Positions 51,465 through 62,491 of a stretch of 64,000 nt of DNA are shown in pieces (position 1 is the stretch's first letter; each line of letters begins with the position of its first letter). A program made the translations under genes and the position numbers. The DNA comes from Bettongia penicillata ogilbyi. Taxonomy: Eukaryota > Chordata > Mammalia > Diprotodontia > Potoroidae. The stretch lies in the NCBI GenBank assembly GCA_023548195.1, contig JAJHZJ010000413.1, forward strand, positions 14,257,941 to 14,321,940, written 5' to 3'. The notes beneath the pieces are model-generated. The model had not been told where the DNA came from, ran no database searches, and saw nothing but the letters and a program-made list of their open reading frames with translations.

Positions 51465-51680
51465 GGGAGGCGACATGGGAACGTGGAAATGAACACCAGT
51501 CTTATGTTCAATGGAACTTGGGCACAAATCTTCTGGTATGTATTACCTACATAAAAATGGGTATAAAAATGTATTACCTATAAAAAATTGGGTAAATTAC
51601 TTCATCTCCATGAGTCTCAGTTTCCTTATCTCTAAAATCAGAGGGTCATATTTGGTTCAGCTTTAAAAGAGCTAGAAGGT
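51465..51680 (+). mobile_element. MIR3-like SINE, degenerate
   Basis: GGCACAAATCTTCTGGTATG and AAATTACTTCATCTCCATGA, then GTCTCAGTTTCCTTATCTCT and AAAATCAGAGGGTCATA. The centre carries a local duplication of TGTATTACCTA units. Confidence 0.5.
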
Positions 51681-51689
51681 GACCTTAAC

Positions 51690-51818
51690 ATCTCCTCCTT
51701 TGCACTGAATTTGCCTCTCAGGGGCCCCTTCTTCATTTCTACCCATCCCTTCAGGGCTGCAGTAATTCCCTCACCCACTGAGTCAGCACTCAACTAGCTG
51801 CCAGAATAACCCTAAAGC
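51690..51818 (+). mobile_element. L2 LINE fragment
   Basis: CCCTTCTTCATTTCTACCCA, TCCCTTCAGGGCTGCAGTAA, TTCCCTCACCCACTGAG, CACTCAACTAGCTGCCAGAA and TAACCCTAAAGCCC. It matches L2 upstream of the common 3' tail. Confidence 0.55.
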
Positions 51819-52189
51819 CCAAGGGGAGGGGTTGTAAACTCAGACACTTAATATCCATAAGCCTCTAGGGTCCTGTGAGAACCTTGGTAAAACTTTCTTT
51901 TGAAGCTCATTAAAAAATAGTAATAAAATAAAACCTTTAGCTGACTGAGACTTCTGACCCTTCGCCATCCTGTGTCATTATTCCAGGAAAAGTCAATAGC
52001 AAATGCCTAGTATGGATACCTACCAGGAACTCATGCTCCTAAGAGCAGTCAAATGAAGATTGGCATTTGCTCCAGGGGGCATTAATCCATTTTAATTATA
52101 CCTGAGAGAAAAATCATCACTTAGTACCTAGGTCATGTGGTCTGACAGGGTCTTAGTAATATTTTTCATCTCTTCTCTCTAGGAAAATC
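51819..52189. other. No recognised element
   Basis: ATAAAATAAAACCTTTAGC near 51924 resembles a polyadenylation context, but no transcript or LTR frame supports it. Confidence 0.4.
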
Positions 52190-52312
52190 AGAGACTTATA
52201 AATTCAGAGCTAAAAGAGACAATAAAGGTCACTGGGTGCTACCTTCTTATTTGACAGATAAGGGAAACTGAGACCGGGTGAAATTAAATGGTTTGCCCAG
52301 ATTCACATTTTC
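52190..52312 (-). mobile_element. MIR3 SINE fragment
   Basis: AAATTCAGAGCTAAAAGAGA, AGGTCACTGGGTGCTACC, TTTGACAGATAAGGGAAACT and GGTTTGCCCAGATTCAC. Confidence 0.7.
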
Positions 52313-52436
52313 TCTATATGTTCCTAACTCACACTGCTTCTAGAAGTCTAACTTAACGGACTGTAATATGCTAGGATTTCCTCATGTTTAGTTTTTAAAG
52401 AGTTAACTTTCAGATTCGTATATTCTTTCTCTTTAA

Positions 52437-52972
52437 AAGCTCTGTATCCATATAACTTAGGGATCAAATATAATATCCTCTGCTTGGCTTCAAAAATCTT
52501 TCATAATCTGGCTTCCTCCTACCTTTCCAGTGTCCTCACACTTTATTCTCTTCCATGTTCTTTGGGTTCCAGTACCTTCTTTACTGTTCCCCACATGCCT
52601 CATAATGTAAGGCACTCCATCTCCCAAATCTGGAACATTTTCATTGGCTGTTTGCCCCATGCCTGGAACACTCTCCCCCTCCTCATCCCCACCTCCCAGA
52701 TTCCCTGGATCCTTTCAGGTCTCAGCTAACATGCTGTCTTCTGCAAGAAATCTTTCCCAGTTCTTAATTGTAGCTCCTTCCCTTTGAAACTACCATGAAT
52801 TTTTGCTGTCTGGATCTTGTTGGTACAGAGTCTTTTACACTGTCTCCTTCATTCCACTTCAAGCTCCCTGAGAGCAGAGACTGGGTGTAGGGAAGCAGGG
52901 GAAGGCTTTGTTTCACCAATTCATTGTCACATAAGAGGTGCTTAATAAATGCTTGTTGACTGACAGACAATG
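52437..52972 (+). mobile_element. L2 LINE 3' region, best-preserved copy
   Basis: GGGATCAAATATAATATCCT, TTCATAATCTGGCTTCCTCC, TACCTTTCCAGTGTCC, CCCATGCCTGGAACACTC, TTTCAGGTCTCAGCTAACAT, TCAAGCTCCCTGAGAGCAGA and GTGCTTAATAAATGCTTGTT. It is about 535 bases long, the longest and clearest L2 here, ending in GACTGAC. Confidence 0.93.
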
Positions 52973-53331
52973 GGGTATAGAACGGGAAACTGGGCAGGCA
53001 CGAGAAATGTTGGGTTGGTAAACAATGGCTGGCAGTCTAATAAGACTGAGTTACCTCCAAGCATCTGGTGATGTGGTACCTTCATTTTCTAATCTAGAGG
53101 GGAGTAAACCTTCACCCAGAAGCTACCCTTCAAGTGGACAAATGCAGTATAAATGTGTCCCACCACCATTTGAAGTGATCTCGGCTATTTCTAACAAGTG
53201 CATGGAGGAGGAATTGTAGCAACTTGCCCAAGTGGATGAAATCGTTTCCTAGTGTTAAAAAAATAACTGGAGTAAAGGATAACTCACAAAGAGAAGCAGG
53301 ATCTTCATTTAACTACAGGGAAGCAGCAGAA
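52973..53331. other. No recognised element
   Basis: No repeat or exon recognised. Confidence 0.4.
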
Positions 53332-53572
53332 TCTCATAAATGTGAGCCTCGGAGTTGGAGCTAGAAGACCTGGTGACATCCAGTGACCATCGCCTTACTT
53401 TCTCATTTTGGGACCTTGGAAAAGTGACTTAATTTAATCTCCCTGAGCCTCAGTTCTCTGCTCTGTGAAACAGGCATCCTAGAACAGTGAGGACAGATAT
53501 ATCTCCCAATGTTGTTTTGAGGAATACACCTTATAAACTGCAAACATAAATCTAAGTTATTATTATAGCATG
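53332..53572 (+). mobile_element. MIR SINE, full length
   Basis: GAGTTGGAGCTAGAAGACC, TGGGACCTTGGAAAAGTGAC, CTCCCTGAGCCTCAGTTCTC, TGTTGTTTTGAGGAATAC and TATAAACTGCAAACATAAAT. Confidence 0.8.
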
Positions 53573-53654
53573 AATCATGCCCTCCCCCTTTCATTGGGAA
53601 GCCTGTGTTTCATCTGCCATTCATACAAAACAACTTGTTTTTCTTCTCTAAAAG

Positions 53655-53829
53655 GCAGTGGGGGAAAAACAGTATCAGCTCCGGAATCAAAAGGACCTGC
53701 ATTCAAAAGTCATTTCTAACACTTGCGGAACCTTAGACAAAACACTTAACATCCCTGGCTTCAGGTTCCTTATCTGTAAAATGAGGAAATTGGGTGACTT
53801 GAGGTCTCTTCCACTGGAAAGCATGACTA
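53655..53829 (+). mobile_element. MIR3 SINE, full length
   Basis: AACAGTATCAGCTCCGGAAT, AAAAGGACCTGCATTCAAAA, CCTTAGACAAAACACTTAAC, CAGGTTCCTTATCTGTAAAA, TGAGGAAATTGGGTGACTTG and AGGTCTCTTCCACTGG. Confidence 0.83.
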
Positions 53830-54029
53830 AAAATACCTATTATGGAGTGGGAAGGAGGAAAGAGTGTAGCATTGGGGATACAGTGAAATGACCATGAAGC
53901 AATAATGAAAGAGAAAAAATTACTAAAATAAAATGAAGTCACTGGAGTAGGTGTCCTAGTTCTAGATCTATGATCCTATGTCATTTCAGTGAGCTTGCTT
54001 TTATGAATTTACACCTCCAAACCAAAGGC

Positions 54030-54268
54030 ACATGGCAGCATAGTGTAACGGCAGGGTTGGCTGGGGAGAGCCCAGTCCCCTGGTTACATCAGAAATAGTG
54101 TTGGCCTTAAAACTGAAAAAGCTAGGTTTGAGACCTAGCTCTGACAATTATTAGCTGCATGACCCTGGACAAGTATCTTTTATCTTTTCCTAGGTTTCTT
54201 CTTTGTAAAATGAGGGTCTTACTGTTTACCTTCTAGAGTTATTGTATTGAATATGTCTTAACATATAC
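54030..54268 (+). mobile_element. MIR SINE with internal insertion
   Basis: ATGGCAGCATAGTGTAACGG is the head. The B-box part GGTTTGAGACCTAGCTCTG comes only about 80 bases later, so extra sequence lies between. CATGACCCTGGACAAG, TTCTTCTTTGTAAAATGAGG and TTCTAGAGTTATTG follow. Confidence 0.72.
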
Positions 54269-55747
54269 TGAAAATGTTCAGTTGTGTTTTAAAACTAATC
54301 CTCAAAGAAAAAGACTCTCAAATGGTCAGGGATGGGATTTCAAACTGTAACTTCAAGCTATCCTGAGAAAACAAAGGGAATCTATCAGACTGCTGTTGCT
54401 GCTGCTGCTTTCTCCACTGCAGTCACCCCTTCCTTGACTGGGCTGGGCTGGGAAGAAGAAACAGGACGAATGGAGAAGGTAATAATCAGGACAGAAATAT
54501 CTTGGATCACAGAAAATATCTGTTCTAAGATTTTATCCAGATTTTAAAATGCCCGTAAGGCAGGTTTGAGGTGTGGATGGCAAAAGAAATTATATGTGTT
54601 TTGCTTTCCTTTATTTATTTTTCTTTATTTTTGTTCCATGATCCAAAGTAACTCTGGGATTATGAGAAACTGCTTTTATTACAGTGTTATGCCATCTGAA
54701 AAAAATGGGGGAACAGGATTGGATAGGGGTGGAGAGGACAGGAGTTAACCAAGGTTAGCAAGTTGAGATTGGTAGAAGGTCAAAGGGGACAGAGGATGTG
54801 AGAGTGGTGAGATTATGCCATTAAAATGCCAGACTACTTAATCAGACTTTAGTAGGTAGTAAGTAAAGTCCGAAAAAAAGGTTATGGAAGAAATAATAGA
54901 GAGGAATCAAGGGACTATAAGGTCATGAGGAGGTCCAAGAGTAGACATGGCAGGAATGAAGGGAAAAATGGAAGGAGATTGGAATCAAAGAGGGCAATTT
55001 CTGAAGTGAAACCGTTTTGAAGAATGATGAAGCTAAATGTTTTACTCACCCTGGTGTGTGGCTAAAATACAACAGAAATAAATGAAGGTGAAGGATCCAA
55101 AGGAATCTATAAATTGGGAGACAGGGTGTCACAAGGTTATTAGTATGGAGACTGAAGTTACTGAAGACGATGTCAGGTGAAACAATAGAAAAGAAATCAG
55201 ATGTAGTGAGGAAAGTGTCTAAGAGATTGCTCCTAATAGAAGTAAGGAAGGGGAGAAGATGGTACAGTGACAGAGTGTGAGAAGTCATTGATTGATAACA
55301 GCAGGGTGAAGGTCTTAGATTAACAGTGAGTATGCCAATTTCATCCTAGGCTTAGTGAGACAGAAATGGAAGGTGGGGCATTAGACAGAGTTTCCTGAGA
55401 AATATAGTCACTGGGGTACAGTTGCTTTAAATTTATGTAAGAGGAAGAGATGGGGATTTGTTTTTTAAAAAAACAAAACAAATCAATGAAATCACAGGTC
55501 TTAAAAATAACTGCAGTAATCACCTACGATAAAACAAGGATTTTTAAGGGTGCCGTGGAAAAACAGAACAGGGTAGGATAGAGACTGGAGGGAATCTTGG
55601 GCTGAATATTTGAACCTTGGGGTGAATAGGCATAAGGTAAAGGAGAGATAGTAACAGGATAAGGCTTGTTCCTAGAGGTGTGCCCTTCTAGAAGAAAGGG
55701 AGTAGGAGAGGAGGAAGTGGGATTATTTGATGGAGAAGTTTATTAGA
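54269..55747. other. Purine-rich stretch without recognised element
   Basis: From about 54710 to 55740 the + strand is strikingly purine-rich (GGAGAGGACAGGAG, GAAGGAGATTGGAATC, GGGAGAAGATGG). It could be a very old antisense LINE, but no landmark order is recognisable. Confidence 0.4.
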
Positions 55748-55918
55748 TATAATAATTATGAAAACAAAAATAATATAGCGCTTTAAGGTTTGCAGAGTGC
55801 TTTACATACTATTAGTATTATTATCCCCATTTTATAGCTGAGGAAACTGAGGTTTTGAGTGAAAAGTGACTTGTCCAGTTTAATAAGTATCTGAAGCAGG
55901 ATGTGAACCTAGACTTAG
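55748..55918 (-). mobile_element. MIR (THER1-like) SINE
   Basis: ATAATATAGCGCTTTAAGGT, TTGCAGAGTGCTTTACATAC, TTATCCCCATTTTATAGCTG, AGGAAACTGAGGTTTTG and GGATGTGAACCTAG. Confidence 0.88.
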
Positions 55919-56140
55919 GGGAAGAGAAATAGTAGACATGCAATGATGGGTCATAGAAAAATGAGTAGTTCTGTTGGGAATACCAGTATTCTGGGGTGTG
56001 TGCTTCATTCATAGTCTGAGCCATTTCACTGTTAATTGACTTCAGTGGTCAATGGGGGAAATTGAAAGGGCAGAGAATGATGGAACTAGATGAAATCTTC
56101 CACAGTCTAGGTCCTACCATGCACCTGAATCCTCTCCCCA
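55919..56140. other. No recognised element
   Basis: Short unassigned gap. Confidence 0.4.
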
Positions 56141-56291
56141 TTCTTTCTTTCTTTCTTTTGGAGGCAGTCAGGGTTAAGAGACTTGCCCAGGGTCACACAG
56201 TTAGTAAGTTTCTGAGGTCAAATTTGAACTCAGCTCCTCCTGAATCCAGGGTCAGTGCTCTCTCTATTCGCTGCAACCCGTAGCTGCCCTT
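56141..56291 (-). mobile_element. tRNA-headed SINE (WSINE-like) with (TTTC)n tail
   Basis: A TTCTTTCTTTCTTTC tail (56141-56158) comes first. Then GGCAGTCAGGGTTAAGAGAC, TTGCCCAGGGTCACACAGTT, CAAATTTGAACTCAGCTCC, TCCTGAATCCAGGGTCAG and CGTAGCTGCCC. The tail marks the 3' end of a - strand insertion. Confidence 0.92.
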
Positions 56292-57129
56292 CTCTCCCCA
56301 TTCTTGGCAATCAATGCATGTATCCTACCAGAATTCTAGCCAGGAAAGTATTGGGTGGTCATTGCGGTAGCCAAAGACACACTACCCTAGACTACAGAGG
56401 TGAGTAATACTATGGGTATAAATAACTGGGGACCTGTGCTGCAAAAATAACAACTGTGAAGTCCACTCGCGAAACCATAATAAGATGTAATAGCCAGCTT
56501 CCACAGCTATGAAAACACTACATTCACATATCTCAGGAGTCAAAGGTGCATGCTCAAGTTTGCCCAGCTGTAATCAGATCTCGGTTATTTTTGTCATGGA
56601 TTTATATTCCCACCAAAGTGCTTGAACCAATCAGAATCTTTCCAGATTTCTTTCAGGGACAGAGTTTTGAAAGGCTCAGTGCGGGAAAAACATGAACAGG
56701 TGAAATGATACTTAGAGAAAGCATCTTGATTACCCCAATTTCCTATGAAGGAGGAATTAATTTTCAGAATTTGGCTTATTTTTTCTGGCCATCCCTTACA
56801 ACCCCTGGTCATGGACTTGAACTGGTTCACCCGGATAAAAAGATATATGTAATGAGCTAATAGTTCTTGCTCCATCTCTTAGGATGACTGTACAAAGCTG
56901 GCACCTTTGGTGTCTCACTTGAAGATCACCTGGTGCCAATTAAATGTTATCTGACACATAGACACTACTCCTTCACCTAGATTGTATTCGTTTGTGGTTT
57001 GTGATAATTCCAGTACTAGTTATCGCATTTTTAAAAAATGGGACACGTGAGGTTCACAAGGACATCATTAATTATAAAGTGGCTGTTTGACTTGCTTTTA
57101 AGGCTGTCTTGCAAAGGTCCAGGTTATAG
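56292..57129. other. No recognised element
   Basis: About 840 bases with no recognised repeat. The - frame at 56594-56875 (93 codons) shows no domain. Confidence 0.4.
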
Positions 57130-57352
57130 GAAGATCTGTTGAAGCCTTTAGGGCACAGGTGAGCCATGATAGTGGTCTTCAAATAGCTCAAGAGACATTA
57201 GACTTGTTTTCCTTGACTCCAAGGGGCAGAAGTAGGGGCAATGGGTGGAAGTGGTCAAAAGACATATTTAGGTCTGATGTCAGGAAAAGCATCCTAGTAA
57301 TTAGGTATATCCAAAGTGGGTTAGACAGCCTTGGGAGTCAGTAGGTTCTCCC
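57130..57352 (+). mobile_element. L3/CR1-type LINE fragment
   Basis: GTGGTCTTCAAATAGCTCAA, GACATTAGACTTGTTTTCCT, AGGGGCAGAAGTAGGGGCAA, TGGGTGGAAGTGGTCAAAAG, TAGGTCTGATGTCAGG and CAGCCTTGGGAGTCAGTAGG. It stops before the family's ATTCTATGATT end because a MIR follows. Confidence 0.83.
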
Positions 57353-57472
57353 TCATTTTATCCTTATAACAGCCCTGGGAGGAAGATACCATTCTTATCC
57401 CTGTTTTGCAGATAAGGAAACTGAGGCAGGCAGAGGTGAAGGGTAACACAGTTAAGAACATTTTGGGTCTTC
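57353..57472 (-). mobile_element. MIR SINE fragment
   Basis: TTTATCCTTATAACAGCCC, TGGGAGGAAGATACCATTC and TTTGCAGATAAGGAAACTGA. Truncated at the core. Confidence 0.78.
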
Positions 57473-58139
57473 TTACTATTGGCTGTTTCTTCTTTTGTCA
57501 GCTTACCCCACCTCCCTCAGTTCTGAATTGTTGCGTCTAATATGTTGCAAGCTCAGAAGTCAGCCAATCCAGTATATTAGAAGTGGGTGTAAAATGAAAA
57601 TAAATAGAAAATTCCCTCAGGTCCTTACTCAGAAATTATGAGTAACATGCAGAAATCTTATGACATTCATTTAGACAGTATAGTAGTCTTCTCCTATATC
57701 ACCTCATTGTAAAATGCTTTATAAACATTATTCTATAGGTGTAATTAGCTGTCTATTGACCTAGAGTTTCCCTCTCCCCTCTTTTTAAGCTTTATTTTGG
57801 ACAGCTGCAGTTATCTGAGAGTTGTATTCTGAACAGGTGAAATGTTCTTATATTTAACATCCTTTAGACTCAGACGTGCTTTAGTTTGGATTAGATATTG
57901 GATTCTCCTGAGGAAGGACCACTGCCCCTTTCCCCTACCCTATATTCTCTGAGTTTTGGATTCTTAGGACATTGCTGATTTTCATTGTTATTTTTAAATG
58001 TTTAGTATTTTGTAACTGGGCAACTTTGTGAATGTATAGTAACTATTACTCAGCTTTTCCAAAGGTCTAGTTTATTAAAGATTCTGAATATAATACAACA
58101 TAGTGAAAAAAGATTCAGATAATTACCCCAAATCTAACA
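57473..58139. other. No recognised element
   Basis: Unassigned. TTGTAAAATGCTTTATAAAC at 57707 hints at a MIR 3' end only. Confidence 0.4.
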
Positions 58140-58640
58140 TCTACCTGGTGTTTTTTTTTCAATCAGTTCTTTACAAAAATAACACCAAGTTTGCATTCCT
58201 ACAATGAGAATTCTGAGGACAAGGTTTGCTCAATTGAAATGAGGCAAAGGGCTGAAAAATTACCTAATTAAATAGTTAATATCAACCTACTTCATCAAAT
58301 TGCTCAATTTTCTGTTTTGCCTTGGCTATTGATTAAAAGCGAAATGACCTAGCAACTACTGTCTAAGCAACTTAAGCAAGATTGGGGACTGATCTCTGGA
58401 AAAAAAGTAGAGATCATTGCAGCTGCCCAGCTGCGGAGAGAGCTAATTTATCAAGGTTTGAAGAACTGTTTGTCTCTCTAAAAACCAACCAAACAAAATC
58501 CATTTAATAAAATCTTTGCTAAGGATGCCAGAGGTTTTAGTTATTAGTGATCAGTGACTCATTTTATTGGCGGTTAATTACATATTGGATCAAATTTGCA
58601 AGGAAAAAGGGAATGAGAAGAAGGTTAGAACAGGGGAGAA
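58140..58640. promoter_or_regulatory. Candidate conserved non-coding block, homeobox/E-box rich
   Basis: Repeat-free. TAATTAA at 58265-58271, TTAATTA at 58574-58580, CAATTG at 58231-58236, and two CAGCTG E-boxes at 58420-58425 and 58428-58433 only two bases apart. Its texture is the most enhancer-like in the window. Conservation has not been tested. Confidence 0.42.
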
Positions 58641-58900
58641 AGTCCTTGATCACTGTTTCCTTTTTAATGTTTTCCCCACTGACATAAATACTACTTGGGG
58701 GTAGTCTCTGTCTTTATGTCTTGGATAAGGAATGGAGGGAAGGAGGGAGGAGGAAAAGAATATTTCCTCCATAGTTACTTTAACAATATATAGTCAGAAA
58801 AAGTTTCCAAAAGAAGCCTAGGTTGGTTAATAGCTTACATTAAAAACAGAAAGAGAGATAGCTAAGTACCATAACTCTTTGTTAAGATTGTCCCTTTAAG
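58641..58900. other. No recognised element; left flank of an L1 insertion
   Basis: A GGAGGGAAGGAGGGAGGAGG purine patch lies near 58735. It ends with the left target-site duplication AGATTGTCCCTTTAAG (58885-58900). Confidence 0.45.
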
Positions 58901-59062
58901 ATGAAAATGTATTTAATAAGAATGTATGTGTAGAACCTGTATAAGATTGCACCCCAACTTGGGGAGGGAGTGGGGAGAGATGGGATAAGGAGGGGGAAAA
59001 AAATCTAAGATATATGGAAGCAATTGTAGAAAACTGAAAACAAATAAAATAATTTTAAAAAA
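58901..59062 (+). mobile_element. L1 LINE, short 3' end with target-site duplication
   Basis: TAGAACCTGTATAAGATTGC, CCAACTTGGGGAGGGAGTGG, AAAATCTAAGATATATGGAA, TTGTAGAAAACTGAAAAC and an AATAAAATAATTTTAAAAAA tail. The 16-base flanks 58885-58900 and 59063-59078 match at 14 positions. Only 162 bases were inserted. Confidence 0.85.
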
Positions 59063-59078
59063 AGACAGTCCCTTTAAG

Positions 59079-59440
59079 TAATATCTGTTTACTTATTCAA
59101 ATAAGTTTAAAATGTGTGCTTTTGTTTAAATCAAAGAAACTGCTGGCTACTGATGTGTATACGGAAGCAATCAGAATTTGCCAGAGGCTTTGCTTGCTGA
59201 CTGACCAAACAGCTTAAAAAAAAAAAAACTGCGCACAAAAACCCCAACAAGCTACTTTCTCCACTTACCTCAGTTTTCTTTATATATTCATAGATCTCAG
59301 GGAAATTTCAAGTGCTCGTGGCAAATTTTAAAAGAACCTTTATGTTCACCATCCAAAATAAATGAGTTCACAGCCCCCAGATCCAGTGCCCAGCACATTA
59401 TGTAATCAGAGAGTATAACACACTTTTTCAGCAATTTCCA
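59079..59440. promoter_or_regulatory. Candidate conserved non-coding block
   Basis: Repeat-free except for a 13-A run near 59218. It contains TTTAAATCAAAGAAACTGC (SOX/TCF-like ATCAAAG) and TATGTAATCAGAGAG. It would be continuous with 58641-58900 before the L1 inserted. Confidence 0.35.
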
Positions 59441-59565
59441 CAGAAACCCCTGGGGAGAAGGGATAACAGGGGAGGTGGGGAAACTGAGGCACTGGATACA
59501 GAGGAAAGGGAAGAAAAAGGGATGGTGGATGGGAAGGGAGGAATATACTTCTAATTTGAAATGTA

Positions 59566-59836
59566 AGAATAAATGGCTTAGTGGCTAGAGTACCAGCCTT
59601 GGAGTAAGGAAAACTTGAATTCGAACCCTACTACCGATGCACTTACTACCTGTAGTACTTGGATTAGCTATTTAATCTCTCTGTTTCTTCATCTGTAAAA
59701 TAGGGATAACAATACCTATATCACAGGACTTTGGGGAGGATAAAATGAACTAATATATAAAATACTTTGTAAATCTTAAAGTTCACATATGTCAAAAAAC
59801 CCCAAATCATTATCATTTGTCATTATTATTAGTGGT
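59566..59836 (+). mobile_element. MIR SINE, full length
   Basis: AATGGCTTAGTGGCTAGAGT, GAATTCGAACCCTACTACC, GATTAGCTATTTAATCTCTC, TTCTTCATCTGTAAAATAGG, GATAAAATGAACTAATATA and AATACTTTGTAAATC. Confidence 0.88.
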
Positions 59837-60111
59837 GGGAGGGGGGTGACTGTGGGGTCTTAGTGGTAGTAGTAGTGATGGTCTCAGTAGTGGCAGAAGT
59901 AGCAGTATGTATAGAAAACATAGAGAATACTTTTGATTCACTGGCTCTCCTTTAGTTCACAAGCATAAGTGGAAGAAATAGAAGAAAGTATCCAAATTTA
60001 GAAATGGATAAGGTGGGAAACCTACAAGGCCCATATGATTATGGCTGTAAGGGCCTCAGTTATTGTTCTTTAAATAGGACTCCTGAATGCTACATTTTGA
60101 TTTGCCTTTAA
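59837..60111. repeat. Degenerate GTAGTA/GGTGG repeats, otherwise unassigned
   Basis: GTGGTAGTAGTAGTGATGG and GTAGTGGCAGAAGTAGCAG lie at 59860-59905. Nothing else is recognised. Confidence 0.5.
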
Positions 60112-60256
60112 TTTCATAGACTCAAGAATCCAGAGTTGAAGGGATTTTCAAAAATATTAGACAGCACAACTCCTTCCTTCATTTTACAGAAGGGAAAACT
60201 ATCAAAAGAGATTCTAGCCTGTTTTCCCAAGTAGAGGGTCTGCAGTTAAAATCAGA
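60112..60256 (-). mobile_element. MIR3 SINE, diverged
   Basis: CAAGAATCCAGAGTTGAAGG, ACAACTCCTTCCTTCATTTT, ACAGAAGGGAAAAC and GAGGGTCTGCAGTTAAAATC. Confidence 0.55.
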
Positions 60257-61650
60257 TAATCAGGACAGCAGTTTCTTAGTCAAAATAGAGAAAAGACCTT
60301 TGCTGAGGAAAAAAAGCACCAGCTTTCAAAATGGGTACCACAGATATGAGTGAATCTACAAATAAATGAGTGTTCACTTAAGTTAGGATAATGATTTTTT
60401 AAAGTGAAGGTAGTCAATATTGTGTTTAGTCTGTCATAGGTTTATTATTTCCAAATCATTCTCTTTCCTTGCAAAAGCTAGATTACAAAATACAATGTAA
60501 TGGACTTTTGAGTGATACATAATCCTCAGTGATGTTTTCATAAATAAGATCTATGCACCATACCTGCTGAGGTTCTAGGAGAATGGTGGCAGGGATGAAG
60601 AAATCAATTTTGAAAAGAGGAGTTCATTTGCTATCCTGCTTGTGGCACATTAATGTAGGAGACAATTCTGAAAGAGATCTTTTTTGTAAATGCTCCTAAA
60701 AATTAATTTACTGAGTCAATAATCACCTTGTATAAATATCTCTTGGACTCCTTAAGATCTCAAGTATATATTCTAATGCTAAGAAGCCTCATTGGAAAGT
60801 AATAGTAATCATAAGATTAAAGGTAGAGTAAGTAAATAGCAAAATATATCTGCTTTGTTTATTTTGACAAATAAAGGTTATTCATATTCTTTATAATGTT
60901 TTATAGCTTATCAGGAAATAATATTATAATGCATTGTATAATAGTTAAGTCATTTGAACAAACTCCATATTTTTTTATTATTCAATCTCTGCTGATACTA
61001 ACATTAGGAAGAAGGAAACCAGAAATACCATTCAAAATCATTAATAAGGAAAATACAAGTGTAATGATGTTTAGGCCATTCCATAACTAAAATACTCATC
61101 ATATTCACAATAAACTTAATTTGCCAGACTGCATGAAAAGGATGCCTTCAACCATTTAGCAGTTCTTCCCCCTCTTGGTTTATAGTTCTGATGCGTGCCC
61201 CAAAATAGCCAAGTAGCCTCCTTTCTCAGAGTGAGAGAAGAATGACCCATAAACTCAAAAAAGTAAAGAATGCCTAGTGTTTCCCACAGGAAGTGTCAAC
61301 TAGACATGTCAAAGAGTTAACATGCAAAAAGAGAAAAGCAAGAAAGATACTAGAAAAAGTAAAAGGGATTAAATTCTGTGGTTATAATGGGCATTTTTTT
61401 CAAAAGATGTCTTTTGTGATGAAATAATAGCATCTCCTCGCCAATTTAAAGACCCAAAGAAAAAGCATTTTTGAAAAGCACCAACGTTCATGTATAACTA
61501 CTTAAAAACAAGTGCATTTTCATATATCCCCCTAATTTGCTCACAATTCCCCTCCATTCTTATGTCCTTTACTACATTTTAAGCACCAGGATAAACACCA
61601 ATCCTAAATATTAGCGTTTGCCTACCATACGATTGCTTACTGTTTCAGGA
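60257..61650. other. Long stretch without recognised element
   Basis: About 1.4 kb, AT-rich, with no repeat landmark. The + frame at 60896-61090 shows no domain. Confidence 0.4.
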
Positions 61651-61740
61651 CTCTGTGTGTACATGTATGGATGTATGGATGTGTGTGTATGTGCATGTGC
61701 GTGTGTGTGTGTATGTGTGTGAGTGTATGTGTGTGAGAGA
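61651..61740. repeat. Compound (TG)n/(GGATGTAT)n microsatellite
   Basis: TGTATGGATGTATGGATG units, then mixed GTGTGTGTATGTG arrays to 61735. Confidence 0.93.
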
Positions 61741-62314
61741 TGTTTGGGGGAGGAGGAAAGGAGAAAAGGGAGGGAGAGCAAATCTATCATTTTTAAGTTA
61801 GGAGAAAATTTGCTTTTTCTCAGTTCATGTATATAGTAGACAATAAACCTGTTATCTGAGTTTAATTCAAGTCAAATAGTTCACACTGATTCTGTGCCTA
61901 GTATCACATAAGGCATGTCCTCCTTTTCCACTGCCAGTTTCCTATATTGGGGGGATTTATTCATTCACTAGGACCACCAAGGGACAACAGGAAGAAGGGA
62001 TTTGATACTAGCCATTTGGCCACTTCTTAATGGTTTCAAGAAATCAACTGATTGGATCAATAGGTTAAAAATATTGACTCTCTGGAGATTTGTCCAAAGT
62101 CTAGCTTAATTCTCTACACCCAGTGGACATTCAGCAAGCATTGTTGATGGAGTTCTTTGTCAGTTTCACTTACCTAAACCACCTGATCTTAGTCAACTGC
62201 AATCTAAAATCAACTGTACCTTTGACTTGGTCAGTTTCATGAAGGTCACCTGGGTGGCCACCCAGCAATCCTCCATAAAAAAAAATCCAGTTAATTGTAA
62301 AACTTAAGCTACTC
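61741..62314. other. No recognised element
   Basis: GTTTGGGGGAGGAGG at 61742, then unique-looking DNA. A faint L2 tail (ATTCAGCAAGCATTGTTGATGG, split by mismatches) lies near 62129. Confidence 0.4.
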
Positions 62315-62386
62315 ACATGAGAGAACTGGACAATATGACCTCAATGGTCTTCTGCAGCTGTCAATTTATGACCCTATAAATATATT
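62315..62386 (+). mobile_element. MIR3 tail fragment
   Basis: AGAACTGGACAATATGACCT, CAATGGTCTTCTGCAGCTGT and CAATTTATGACCC. Confidence 0.5.
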
Positions 62387-62491
62387 GCACAGAAGACATT
62401 TATATGAAAGCATCTAGAAAATGACATATTAGATTTGATACAAAAAAAAGGCAGCAAGTGTGAAAGGTTATAATAAAAGGAACTTCACATA

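Noticed and set aside
59590..59650. Possible tRNA gene (TTCGAACCC B-box)
   Set aside because: It lies inside a complete MIR SINE whose head is tRNA-derived; no cloverleaf 3' end.
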